A stretch of DNA of 64,000 nt from Candidatus Saccharimonadota bacterium (lineage in GTDB: Bacteria > Patescibacteriota > Saccharimonadia > Saccharimonadales > Saccharimonadaceae): positions 126,359 through 190,358 of the forward strand of contig JAUNOS010000002.1 in the NCBI GenBank assembly GCA_030537075.1. Direction: 5' to 3'. This document shows positions 8,700 through 16,554 of this stretch, piece by piece. A model generated the notes under the pieces. That model saw only the letters and a program-made list of their open reading frames with translations. It did no database searches and was not told where the DNA came from. The stretch's first letter is position 1. Every line of letters begins with the position of its first letter. Both the position numbers and the translations under genes were made by a program.

Positions 8700-8793
8700 C
8701 TATATATTGCAAAAAGATGTATTTAGATTGCTTTTCGGTAGATATTTGCTCTGTTTTCAGAGACAATTATTAGGAAACTGGACGCCTGGAAGG

Positions 8794-9273
8794 CTACTTT
8801 ACTGCTGGCCGTTCAAAATGACACGTATAGCCGCCGGGGTGCTTTTGCAGATAATCTTGATGGTACTCTTCGGCGGGGTAAAACTGCGCCAGCGGTACAA
8901 CTTCAGTCACGATAGAGTTAGCCCATTGACGAGATGCCTCGACCGCCGTGATGACGTTTTCGATGGACCGCTTCTCAGCGTCATTAGCGTAAAAAATGAT
9001 CGAGCGGTAACTGCTGCCAACATCATTGCCTTGGCGGTTTTTGGTCGTTGGGTCATGAATGCGGAAGAAATAGCCGAGCAGCTCATCAAGACTCGTCGCT
9101 GTCTCCTCGTACTCAATCTTCACCACTTCGGCATGCCCAGGATGAAATTCATACGTCGGGTTGCTATTTTTGCCACCCGCGTAACCGACTTCAGTATCGA
9201 TCACGCCGGGCCGCGTACGCATCAATTCTTCCACGCCCCAAAAACAGCCGCCGCCCAGCACCACGCTACGCAT
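8794..9273 (-). CDS. msrA: Peptide-methionine (S)-S-oxide reductase MsrA
   Basis: A 159-residue MsrA that reduces the S epimer of methionine sulfoxide. The catalytic GCFWG motif has its cysteine at residue 10, and the family stretches [23 protein letters not shown] and [13 protein letters not shown] follow in order. No resolving cysteine is seen near the C-terminus, so recycling may use an outside thiol. The start at 9273 has GGAGG six bases upstream and overlaps the 3' end of msrB by 8 bases. The ATG at 9297 is less likely. Confidence 0.95.
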   Translation of the reverse strand: MRSVVLGGGCFWGVEELMRTRPGVIDTEVGYAGGKNSNPTYEFHPGHAEVVKIEYEETATSLDELLGYFFRIHDPTTKNRQGNDVGSSYRSIIFYANDAEKRSIENVITAVEASRQWANSIVTEVVPLAQFYPAEEYHQDYLQKHPGGYTCHFERPAVK

Positions 9274-9646
9274 CGCTCGCCTCCTGCGTGGTCTCATCAG
9301 GCACGAAATGGAGCGACACCGAATTCACGCAATGGCGCACATTTTTCGGCGTTAAGCCCTCGCCTTCAAACACATGACCGAGGTGCCCGCCACAGGCCGC
9401 ACACGTGATCTCTACTCGCCGCCCATCAGCATCCAGCGTTCGCGTCACTGCTCCGTCAATTTCATCGTCAAAACTCGGCCAGCCGCACATCGAACTAAAC
9501 TTATCATCCGAGCGATACAGCGGCGCGCCGCACTGCCGGCAAACATACACGCCCGTCCGCTTCTCATCCAGAAGTGCACCCGTAAACGCCCGCTCCGTGC
9601 CTTTATGAACAATCACACGCTCTTCTTCAGGGGTGAGTGGAGGCAC
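9266..9646 (-). CDS. msrB: Peptide-methionine (R)-S-oxide reductase MsrB
   Basis: A 126-residue MsrB for the R epimer of methionine sulfoxide. Two CxxC pairs (C36/C39 and C82/C85) should bind structural zinc, and the catalytic cysteine is C106 in [20 protein letters not shown] is the other family block. It starts with GTG directly after the TAA of the TspO-like gene, with AAAGGGG upstream. It lies in one operon with msrA, together covering both sulfoxide epimers. Confidence 0.95.
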   Translation of the reverse strand: MPPLTPEEERVIVHKGTERAFTGALLDEKRTGVYVCRQCGAPLYRSDDKFSSMCGWPSFDDEIDGAVTRTLDADGRRVEITCAACGGHLGHVFEGEGLTPKNVRHCVNSVSLHFVPDETTQEASDA

Positions 9647-10495
9647 TTAGCGACGCCCCTTTCCAGTATCAAGTTGCCACTGCCCAACAAACACATATAA
9701 CACCGCACTGGCCAACACTGGTACCAACACGCCCAGCAGTGCAATCGCTGATGGATACGCACCATTGTAGCCGTTCTCTGCCAGGTGCTTAATGAAAATA
9801 CCGCCGTACGCCCACACGAACACCGCACCATAGGCTGCGTCACGCTGCTTCCACATCGCCACAAGGCCAATCAAGGCACCGCCAATCAACGCGAACGCCA
9901 GCCATCCGCCAGCACCTGCACCCACGCCATTCCAGCCAAGCGATACCGCCAACGCAAAACTATTGGCGATGGTTGCCACGCTAATCCAACCGAGATACAC
10001 CATAATTGGCAATCGTACCCATACGTAGTCCTGCACTGTCGTCGGCTTTGCAAACGCTGTGTGCAGCGTACGTGCTACCATCACCAAGCTCACTAGCAGC
10101 ACAACCATACACAACATCGATAGCCAAATCAGGCGAAAATGCCAGGCGAACATCCAGCCAATATTCGCCGCACACGATACAAGCAGCCAGGGATTGATCG
10201 CCGTGAATAACCCTTCATCCAGCCGTGAGCCAGCCTTACGCCGCACGGCCGCAAATTGATACACCGCATAGCCGAGGAGCAATACATAAATCACACTCCA
10301 AATGCTAAATGTCAGTCCCGTTGGCGTAAATAAATTTGGATAGGCGGCCGAAATCTCGCCCGTATTTGCACCGCCCAGCCGCGCAATATTTGCATAGGCA
10401 TTTACCGCGATAGTCGCCACTACGGCACCCGCCACAGCCCATTTCAGTCCGCGTTGTTCTTTTACTTTTTTAGAAAATAATTTTTGTAGCCACAT
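9647..10495 (-). CDS. Multi-spanning membrane protein related to the TspO/tryptophan-rich sensory family
   Basis: A 282-residue protein with about seven or eight membrane helices. The segment NLFTPTGLTFSIWSVIYVLL matches the pattern seen in bacterial proteins annotated as tryptophan-rich sensory (TspO-like); canonical TspO is about 160 residues, so this is a long relative. Ligand and role are unknown. The ATG at 10495 has AGGAGG seven bases or so before it and a TATACT box further up. The stop is fused to the msrB start, so it leads the msr operon, which hints at an oxidative-stress link (inference). Confidence 0.7.
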   Translation of the reverse strand: MWLQKLFSKKVKEQRGLKWAVAGAVVATIAVNAYANIARLGGANTGEISAAYPNLFTPTGLTFSIWSVIYVLLLGYAVYQFAAVRRKAGSRLDEGLFTAINPWLLVSCAANIGWMFAWHFRLIWLSMLCMVVLLVSLVMVARTLHTAFAKPTTVQDYVWVRLPIMVYLGWISVATIANSFALAVSLGWNGVGAGAGGWLAFALIGGALIGLVAMWKQRDAAYGAVFVWAYGGIFIKHLAENGYNGAYPSAIALLGVLVPVLASAVLYVFVGQWQLDTGKGRR

Positions 10496-10511
10496 AGACC
10501 CTCCTATCTCT

Positions 10512-10519
10512 AGTATACT
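10512..10519. promoter_or_regulatory. Palindromic -10 shared by divergent genes
   Basis: AGTATACT reads the same on both strands and supplies TATACT to the TspO-like operon (minus) and to the small plus-strand gene. On the plus strand the expected start of transcription falls on the ATG at 10526. Only one direction could be engaged at a time. Confidence 0.55.
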
Positions 10520-10525
10520 ATGAGT

Positions 10526-10795
10526 ATGGCGTTTAACCACTATGCAAAATTGAAGCGAATTTTAGCTGAATATGAAAGTTGGTATATCGTGCGTATCAAC
10601 CAGCCCACCACTGCCAAAAGTTTTAAGGGCGAAACGCGGCAGTTTGATCATTACTACCGCGTGATGGATAGCAACGGTCAGCCTATCAAGTTCTGCAAAT
10701 TTCAACAGCTCGACCGGTTCGCCCAGGCGATGAATTTACCTGTTGAGGCGCTGCCGATTATCGATCAGCCGGACGTGACGCACGACAATGCTTGA
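10526..10795 (+). CDS. Small conserved-looking hypothetical protein
   Basis: An 89-residue soluble protein (91 if the ATG at 10520 is used). It is rich in aromatic and basic residues, with KLKRILAEYESWYIVRINQP near the start and HYYRVMDSNGQPIKFCKFQ in the middle. I recognise no family. A TATACT box ends six bases before the second ATG, so a leaderless start at 10526 is favoured. Its 3' end overlaps the 3' end of the convergent serine hydrolase gene by 38 bases. Confidence 0.65.
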   Translation: MAFNHYAKLKRILAEYESWYIVRINQPTTAKSFKGETRQFDHYYRVMDSNGQPIKFCKFQQLDRFAQAMNLPVEALPIIDQPDVTHDNA

Positions 10796-11762
10796 GTGCG
10801 CCAAATAGCATCGGATATGGTCGATGCCTCAGCTGATTTACCGTTCCCGTCACAAAAGCGTCAACATCTGGCGCATAGAATGCAAAGCTTCCGGTAATAC
10901 CGCTATGGCCGCGCAGCTCGCGGATACCGCCAAAAAACAGAGCGACTGGTGCTGCAATTTTCAACTGCATCATGCCACTACCGTAACGTAACGGTCGAAA
11001 TTGAATTGGTCGAAAGACTGGCTGCATGATATGTGATTTTACAAATAATTCACCACCGAAAAACGCCCGCGTAAAACGCATCAACTCCCGATTTGTCGCG
11101 ACAATGCCACCCTGATACACTTGGCTCGAAAGATAGTGCGAACACGAAACTACCGTCTTGCCATTACGTATTGGCGCGATCACCTCATCCCCACGTGCCC
11201 AATGCGTGTGTCTCAGGCCAAGTGGCTGGCAAATACAGTCGCTGAGTAGCTGCTCGGCAGTCTTCCCCGTCACCGCTTCGGCAATCTTTCCGAGCAACAT
11301 AGCATTGACATCGGCATAATAGGCCTTCTCGCCGCCAAGTTGCGACCGAGCTGGCAGTTTCGACAAAATCTCCAGCGACTCGTGAAACTCCACCCGCCTA
11401 TCGCTGTGCAAAACCTCATCCATCAGCACGCTGCCATCTGGCTGACGATCGGTTTCATAATTTGGAAAGCCAGAATTTTGATCAACAAGGTGGCGAATTG
11501 TCACCGCATCAGCTTGCGGCAGAATACCAGTGATAGTCTGGGGTAGCAATTCAGTGAGCCGAGCGTCATACCTCAACTTCCCCTCATCAATGAGTCGAAA
11601 CACCAGCGCGTAAGTATATAACTTTGAGATACTCGTAATGGCAAAGAGCGAGTCGCTCGTCATTTCGCCTTTTGACTCATCAATACATACTGTATCTCCC
11701 TGCTGAACAAGCAGTGTCCCGTCGTGGATTGCTGGATGTCGCAAAAAATGCGTGTCTTTCAT
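10758..11762 (-). CDS. Serine hydrolase of the beta-lactamase / penicillin-binding class C family
   Basis: A 334-residue enzyme of the serine beta-lactamase-like fold. The SxxK motif is SISK (S44, K47), the second motif is YAD where YxN is usual, and the third is HSG in LRGHSGITGS. Family members include esterases, D-peptidases and class C beta-lactamases; this combination fits an esterase or peptidase better than a beta-lactamase. No signal peptide is seen, so it is probably cytoplasmic. The ATG at 11762 follows GGGGG by four bases; longer in-frame starts would overlap the upstream gene. Confidence 0.82.
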   Translation of the reverse strand: MKDTHFLRHPAIHDGTLLVQQGDTVCIDESKGEMTSDSLFAITSISKLYTYALVFRLIDEGKLRYDARLTELLPQTITGILPQADAVTIRHLVDQNSGFPNYETDRQPDGSVLMDEVLHSDRRVEFHESLEILSKLPARSQLGGEKAYYADVNAMLLGKIAEAVTGKTAEQLLSDCICQPLGLRHTHWARGDEVIAPIRNGKTVVSCSHYLSSQVYQGGIVATNRELMRFTRAFFGGELFVKSHIMQPVFRPIQFRPLRYGSGMMQLKIAAPVALFFGGIRELRGHSGITGSFAFYAPDVDAFVTGTVNQLRHRPYPMLFGALKHCRASRPADR

Positions 11763-11787
11763 GTTGCCCCCAATGATTATCTTTTCT

Positions 11788-12423
11788 TTATTTACCTTGC
11801 GTAGTATCAGGCAAAAACCTACTCGCCAAATTATACACCTGCTGCATCTCTTTACTTTCAAGCTCCCAGCCGCTTATTTCACCCTTCACCAACTCTGGAA
11901 ATTGCTTGCTGATATCCCTTAGGGCGTTGCCAACCGACTTTCGCACATAGTCACTAGCGTCACTTTTCAGGCGAGCAATTCTTCGCACAGCCTCATCGGG
12001 ATTATCCTTAAAATACGGCCGCCGTGTCCATATCCTTAGGCCCTCCACGACAGCACGCCGCGTGTTTGGGTTAGCATGAGCCAGCCACTCATCAATCACC
12101 GGCAATGCCCGCTCATACCCTACGTTCTTACAAAACTCATCAAATGACTTCGCGAGCACTTCCTGCACCCTCCAATTGTCATCTTGAGACACTTCATCTC
12201 GCATGTACGTCAAAATACCTTCATCGTTTGATAGGTGGCCGAACAGGAACACACCATACATGCGGACCTGATAGACGCGCGATTGATACGCAAGAAATGC
12301 AAGTTTTTTTAGAGAAGCCACATCCTTTGAGTTGGCGTCTCGCAGTGCTCTCGATTGCTCTTCTTTAAATCCATGCTCTATACCGGAGAATTCTTTTTCT
12401 AAATTCGCGACATACTCCTGCAT
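11788..12423 (-). CDS. DNA alkylation repair-like HEAT-repeat protein (AlkD family)
   Basis: A 211-residue all-helical protein with HEAT-like repeats, including VRMYGVFLFGHLS, NWRVQEVLAKSFDEFCKNVG, NPNTRRAVVEGLRIWTRRPY and SDYVRKSVGNALRDISK. This is the pattern of PF08713, whose AlkD members are glycosylases for alkylated bases. Some relatives lack glycosylase activity, so the enzymatic role is not certain. The start lies seven bases after the CcdA-like gene stop, which suggests co-transcription. Confidence 0.8.
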   Translation of the reverse strand: MQEYVANLEKEFSGIEHGFKEEQSRALRDANSKDVASLKKLAFLAYQSRVYQVRMYGVFLFGHLSNDEGILTYMRDEVSQDDNWRVQEVLAKSFDEFCKNVGYERALPVIDEWLAHANPNTRRAVVEGLRIWTRRPYFKDNPDEAVRRIARLKSDASDYVRKSVGNALRDISKQFPELVKGEISGWELESKEMQQVYNLASRFLPDTTQGK

Positions 12424-12430
12424 ATGAACG

Positions 12431-13147
12431 TCACCTCGCCAGCCAATTCTCTAACTGCACCTGCCAGTCAAACCAGCCCTGACCAACCAGCCAGCTACTG
12501 AGACCTTTATCAAGCCCTGTCACTACCAGTACACCAAGTACGATCAGCACCACGCCAAGCACCCGGCGAAACAGCCCATGCGGGTTGAGCCCCCAGCCCA
12601 GTGCCCGTACCACGCGGCGACCGAGCACCGCTACCAATGCCAACATACCCAGCAGCCCAATCACATACGCCAATAGATACAGCATACCTTGCAGCGGATC
12701 AGCTGGCAGCAGCACCGCCACGATGAGTGCGTAGGTTGGACTACACACGCTAAAAATCGGGCCAAGACTCGCGCCGAACAGCACGTCGCCCAGTCGCCCT
12801 CGCCTAACAGACACCTCGGCGGATTGCTTTTGGGCCGCCAATGCCAAACCAGTCCTGAGCATCAGCCAATCCCAGGCCTGCGGTGCCACCAGCGTCACGC
12901 CAAACAGAATAATGATCACGCCACTCACCACTGACCAGACGTGTGCCGGCACGCCGAGCAGTGCCGTGGTTGATTTGAGCAAAATACTAAAGATGATGAT
13001 GGAGAGGCCTAGTCCCGCTAGCAGCCACCAGACACTACGCTTTTCCTTCTGTGCACTCGGGGCGATCATCACTGGCAGCAGCGGCAAAATACACGGTGCT
13101 AGCACCGAAAACACCCCCGCCAGCAGTGATGCGATCAACAATCCCAC
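12431..13147 (-). CDS. CcdA/DsbD-type thiol:disulfide transmembrane electron carrier
   Basis: A 238-residue membrane protein with about six helices. It carries the two expected cysteines: C19 in VLAPCILPLLP and C135 in SVCSPTYA. These form the redox pair that passes electrons from cytoplasmic thioredoxin across the membrane. The start is one base after the stop of the thioredoxin-like gene, so the two are co-translated and likely partners. The combination gives a route for reducing extracytoplasmic disulfides. Confidence 0.88.
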   Translation of the reverse strand: MGLLIASLLAGVFSVLAPCILPLLPVMIAPSAQKEKRSVWWLLAGLGLSIIIFSILLKSTTALLGVPAHVWSVVSGVIIILFGVTLVAPQAWDWLMLRTGLALAAQKQSAEVSVRRGRLGDVLFGASLGPIFSVCSPTYALIVAVLLPADPLQGMLYLLAYVIGLLGMLALVAVLGRRVVRALGWGLNPHGLFRRVLGVVLIVLGVLVVTGLDKGLSSWLVGQGWFDWQVQLENWLAR

Positions 13148-13148
13148 G

Positions 13149-13688
13149 CTACAGATTCCTCAAGATTGTATCGACTGACTTATCTTTGCCATAGCCAACC
13201 CACACATCGTGGTCATTGTCCTGATCGTCATCATCGTCCAGCTCGACAAAGGTACTTTGGATGCGCACGCCATATTTTTGGCGGAGATCTTGACGCGAAT
13301 CGTAATCAACCTTCAAAATCTGCACATCAGCCGGGATTGGACCTGCCTGAATGGCCTGCTCGAACGCACGACACTCGTTGCACCATGGCGCATGGAAGAA
13401 CAAAATCGTCTTGTCATATGAACGATCCGCCGCCCGTGCGTCGGTATAATCACCGTAGTAGCCGACCGTGCGGGCCGCACCTGGCTGCGGCGCTGGCTGC
13501 GATGTCTGGGCAGGTGGCTGCGTGGTGTTTTGCTGCGGCGATGCCTGCTGGCTGTTCGTATCACGCACTGTCGCAGATTCATTTGGCGCCTGCCAGCGCT
13601 GCCACGTCAGCGCCAGTACCGCAGTCACCGCTCCGATAACCGCCACTATCCCGATGATAATCCCAATGATTTTCTGTTGCTTTGTCAT
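13149..13688 (-). CDS. Membrane-anchored thioredoxin-like protein (CNEC active site)
   Basis: A 179-residue protein. It has one N-terminal membrane helix (about 7-28), a Q/P/T-rich linker, and a thioredoxin fold with FFHAPWCNECRAF; the active-site cysteines are C103 and C106. The usual cis-proline segment (VPTF) reads IQSTFV here, so the cis-proline is missing, which is unusual. An acidic run DDDDDQDNDHD follows. It lies directly upstream of the CcdA-like gene and is probably the extracytoplasmic redox partner that CcdA reduces. Confidence 0.83.
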   Translation of the reverse strand: MTKQQKIIGIIIGIVAVIGAVTAVLALTWQRWQAPNESATVRDTNSQQASPQQNTTQPPAQTSQPAPQPGAARTVGYYGDYTDARAADRSYDKTILFFHAPWCNECRAFEQAIQAGPIPADVQILKVDYDSRQDLRQKYGVRIQSTFVELDDDDDQDNDHDVWVGYGKDKSVDTILRNL

Positions 13689-13703
13689 ATATTCCCTTTC
13701 ATA

Positions 13704-15197
13704 TTATCGACTAGTGTATGTCATTCCCTGTGTCGTCGGGCCGAGTAATTCATCGACCGTCACGAATCGGTAGCCTTGGTTTTTCAATGTATCAACGATG
13801 CACGGTACAGCATCAACTGAGGTACCATGGATGTCATGCAGTAAAATGATCGCGCCAGAGCGTGCATTCGCCACCGCACGGCTACACACCACCTGGCTAT
13901 TACGATCCGCCCAGTCGCGCGTATCCACCGACCACAGCACCGACGACAGACCAGCCTGCCTGAGCTGCGCCGTCACCGTCGCGTTCATCGCACCGTACGG
14001 TGGACGTGCCGTGGCCGGCGCCTTCCCGACTACCTGGCGGATAGCGTCATTCGTGCGGTTCAATTCAGCCGCTATGCCCGCTGCATCCAGCCTCGTCAAA
14101 TCCGCATGCCCCCACGAGTGGTTACCAATCTGGTGCCCCTGCGCCTGCATACGCTGCAATATGCCTGCGTGTGCCGAGACCTTGCTACCCAGCACATAGA
14201 ATGTCGCCTTAGCACCCCGCTGCTCCAGCATATCAAGGAGTCGTCCTGTGTGCGGACCGGGACCGTCATCGAACGTCAGAGCCACACAGTGACCACCAGC
14301 GCATCCTGCCTGCTGCCCTGACGCAGCTCCTGGCTGCGGCTTTGGCTGCGGTTTCGGCGGATCTGGTATGACAAAAAGGCTTTTCGCCGTCTCATTCTGG
14401 AGATATGGCGCAAGCTCCGCCAGCGACACGCGAACCGTTATCTCGCCATACGATGAAGCAAGGACCGCGCCGCGCCCGAACGGCCATACCATAGTTCGCT
14501 GGTCGCCAGCGACAAAATTACCCAGCGCCTCCTCGGTGATGATATCATCAAGGTTCAGGTCTGCATGCGAATCTCGCTGCTTTAGACTGCGCACCACTGA
14601 ATCTTTTGCAGCAGCGAGCAGTGCCTTCACCGACTCATCCGAGCCGCCCGCCACATCACGTAACGTCATCACGTGACCATCAGCCTTGCGAAAGGTCCAA
14701 AAGTGCGTGATAAGTGTCGGGTGGGCACCCTGGATGTCTTGATTTGTCGTGACTGTGATGGACAAAAAGCGATCATCATGATGCGTCACCTGATAGCTGG
14801 TCGTCGCAGTCATCGGCTGACCAAATTGCGACCCGAGCCGAACCGCCTGACGAAACCTCATGTCGTCTCTATCTATTGCCGCTGCGATGGTTCGGTCAAT
14901 CTTCGACTGCCCTGTCACCGGATACTCCAGCGACACCCGCTCGTCCTTCGACTGGCGCGTCACAAACTTTGAGCGAATCCCCTGATATTTCGAATCCGCG
15001 AAATAATATTTCTCATCGATCTGCTCAGTGACAACTGGCGTCTGCGGACGACTGACCCAGAAAAAAATGCTCACGCCAGCGAGAATGATGGCGCTCGTCA
15101 GCCCAAACAGCCACCATCCGCGATGTCGCCGCGCCCGCTCCACTTGCTGGCGCAGGCGCTGGCGACGACTTGGCGTTTTACTCGGTCGTGACTCCAT
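13704..15197 (-). CDS. Polysaccharide deacetylase (NodB) with N-terminal DUF3298-like domain
   Basis: A 497-residue exported protein. It has a basic start and one membrane helix (about 25-45), a DUF3298-like region (VRVSLAELAPYL near its end), a Pro/Gln linker and a NodB domain. NodB motifs are ALTFDDGPGPHT, the metal-binding HSWGH, RPPYGA and ILLHDIHG. The layout resembles B. subtilis PdaC-type peptidoglycan or sugar deacetylases. The ATG at 15197 has GAGG six bases ahead and overlaps the cupin gene by 20 bases. It probably modifies cell-wall glycan; the substrate is inferred. Confidence 0.88.
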   Translation of the reverse strand: MESRPSKTPSRRQRLRQQVERARRHRGWWLFGLTSAIILAGVSIFFWVSRPQTPVVTEQIDEKYYFADSKYQGIRSKFVTRQSKDERVSLEYPVTGQSKIDRTIAAAIDRDDMRFRQAVRLGSQFGQPMTATTSYQVTHHDDRFLSITVTTNQDIQGAHPTLITHFWTFRKADGHVMTLRDVAGGSDESVKALLAAAKDSVVRSLKQRDSHADLNLDDIITEEALGNFVAGDQRTMVWPFGRGAVLASSYGEITVRVSLAELAPYLQNETAKSLFVIPDPPKPQPKPQPGAASGQQAGCAGGHCVALTFDDGPGPHTGRLLDMLEQRGAKATFYVLGSKVSAHAGILQRMQAQGHQIGNHSWGHADLTRLDAAGIAAELNRTNDAIRQVVGKAPATARPPYGAMNATVTAQLRQAGLSSVLWSVDTRDWADRNSQVVCSRAVANARSGAIILLHDIHGTSVDAVPCIVDTLKNQGYRFVTVDELLGPTTQGMTYTSR

Positions 15198-15573
15198 CGA
15201 AGTCCTCGTCATGAGCCTCTGCCTCTTCGCGCGTTGCGTGGACAATTCCCTCTTTGTGATGAGCAGGACCATAGATGGTATAGAACTTCAGTGGCTCATC
15301 GCCAGTGTTGATAACGTTGTGATTAGCGCCAGCCGGCACGATGATAGCATCACCATCAGTCACATCATAGACAGTGTCATCGATCACCACCTGCCCCTCA
15401 CCGGCCTCGAAGCGGAAAAATTGATCATGGTCAGGGTGCACCTCAGCGCCAATTTCGCCACCAAGTGGCAATGACATCAGTACCAACTGACAATGCTTTG
15501 CTGTATAGAGCACCTTGCGAAACGCATCATTTGCAACCGTCAAATCCTCAATGTTGCCGTAATATCCCTTCAT
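15178..15573 (-). CDS. Cupin-domain protein
   Basis: A 131-residue single-domain cupin. Metal-binding histidines appear in EVHPDHDQFFRFEAGEG and PAGANHNVINTGDEPL, the two cupin motifs. Such proteins are widespread and usually annotated only as cupin; the reaction is unknown. AGGAGGGG stands a few bases before the ATG, and TGCTATAAT further upstream gives a normal leadered promoter. The NodB gene overlaps its 3' end. Confidence 0.85.
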   Translation of the reverse strand: MKGYYGNIEDLTVANDAFRKVLYTAKHCQLVLMSLPLGGEIGAEVHPDHDQFFRFEAGEGQVVIDDTVYDVTDGDAIIVPAGANHNVINTGDEPLKFYTIYGPAHHKEGIVHATREEAEAHDEDFDGVTTE

Positions 15574-15710
15574 ATACCCCTCCTTTATGCGTTGGTTCAG
15601 TCACTATTATAGCAAAGGATGAGTGCGAGAGTGAAATAACGCGAGCATATCATCTATACCGACTCGGTAGAGCCAGAGGCGCTTTTGTCTTTTTCAGCTG
15701 TCACTCGCCG

Positions 15711-16340
15711 CTAAGCCTTCATCGCCTGAAGCGCCAGCTGCGATATAACGCGCCCGCGTCGCTCTTCTGGATCTTCTGGTAGACGGTCTGTAAACAAGAT
15801 GCCGTAAAGGTGGTCAACTTCATGCTGTATAACCTGAGCCTGAATCCCCGAGAACGTAGCAGTATGATATTCACCAGTTTTATCATACCAGCTCAGCTCA
15901 ATCTTCTCGTAGCGCATGGTCTGCCCGAACATAGTTGTCTCAGGGTCACCAGTGTTACTACTCATGCAGCCATCGGGCAGAAGGGATGGCTGCCGCTCCC
16001 CGATGCCCTCATACTCAGGGTTGATCATCACCATCTCGAGCGGTTTTGCGACCTTCTCTTTTCCTTTTGGCGGTTTGATAGATACGACCGCTAGCGCCAT
16101 ATCCTCACCAAGTTGCGGCGCGGCCATACCGACACCAAGCTGATTACCCCTATCGTCAACATAAGCACGGGTACGCTCAAAAAGCTCTTCGATAATCTTC
16201 GCTGTATTCGAGCTCGTCATCTCCTCCGGAGATAAGCGCCGAGCCAGACGAGTGAGTACTTCGTCAACCTCAAAAGCTTCGCCACTTTCATTAACCTTAA
16301 AAGTTGGTAATGATTCGCGAGAAAATGATGATGCATTCAT
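15711..16340 (-). CDS. def: Peptide deformylase
   Basis: A 209-residue deformylase that removes the N-formyl group from new proteins. The three motifs are GVGMAAPQ (about 69-76), DGCMS (about 123-127, where EGCLS is usual) and HEVDH (173-177) for metal binding. The D for E change in motif 2 is conservative; other residues are intact. The ATG at 16340 lies seven bases after TATAAT, with TTGCTT 17 bases further, so the mRNA should be leaderless. A longer N-terminus than typical precedes motif 1. Confidence 0.93.
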   Translation of the reverse strand: MNASSFSRESLPTFKVNESGEAFEVDEVLTRLARRLSPEEMTSSNTAKIIEELFERTRAYVDDRGNQLGVGMAAPQLGEDMALAVVSIKPPKGKEKVAKPLEMVMINPEYEGIGERQPSLLPDGCMSSNTGDPETTMFGQTMRYEKIELSWYDKTGEYHTATFSGIQAQVIQHEVDHLYGILFTDRLPEDPEERRGRVISQLALQAMKA

Positions 16341-16347
16341 AATTATC

Positions 16348-16376
16348 ATTATATCACAAAATTTATAAAAAAGCAA
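16348..16376 (-). promoter_or_regulatory. Leaderless promoter of def
   Basis: TTGCTT (16371-16376), a 17-base spacer and TATAAT (16348-16353) on the minus strand. The -10 ends seven bases before the def ATG. Confidence 0.75.
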
Positions 16377-16383
16377 TATTTCC

Positions 16384-16413
16384 TTGACACAACCAGCCCT
16401 TTCCCGCTATAAT
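16384..16413 (+). promoter_or_regulatory. Strong promoter of the ABC exporter pair
   Basis: TTGACA (16384-16389), 18 bases, TATAAT (16408-16413). It lies back to back with the def promoter, the two -35 boxes only seven bases apart. It produces a leader of about 135 bases before the TTG start of the first transporter gene. Confidence 0.8.
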
Positions 16414-16554
16414 ACAGCGTACTTATGAGCTTGCGCCGCTTCAGCCAAGCTCCTCTATTCTCACGTTCGCCCGAGCGAACCTCTGGTATAGCAATGATAT
16501 TATTTCATGGCCACTGCCCTTTTGTGGTCACTGACGCTTCAGAAAGGAGGCATT

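Noticed and set aside
10758..11762. A beta-lactamase giving antibiotic resistance.
   Set aside because: No signal peptide, and the second motif is YAD instead of YxN; an esterase or peptidase of the same fold is more likely.
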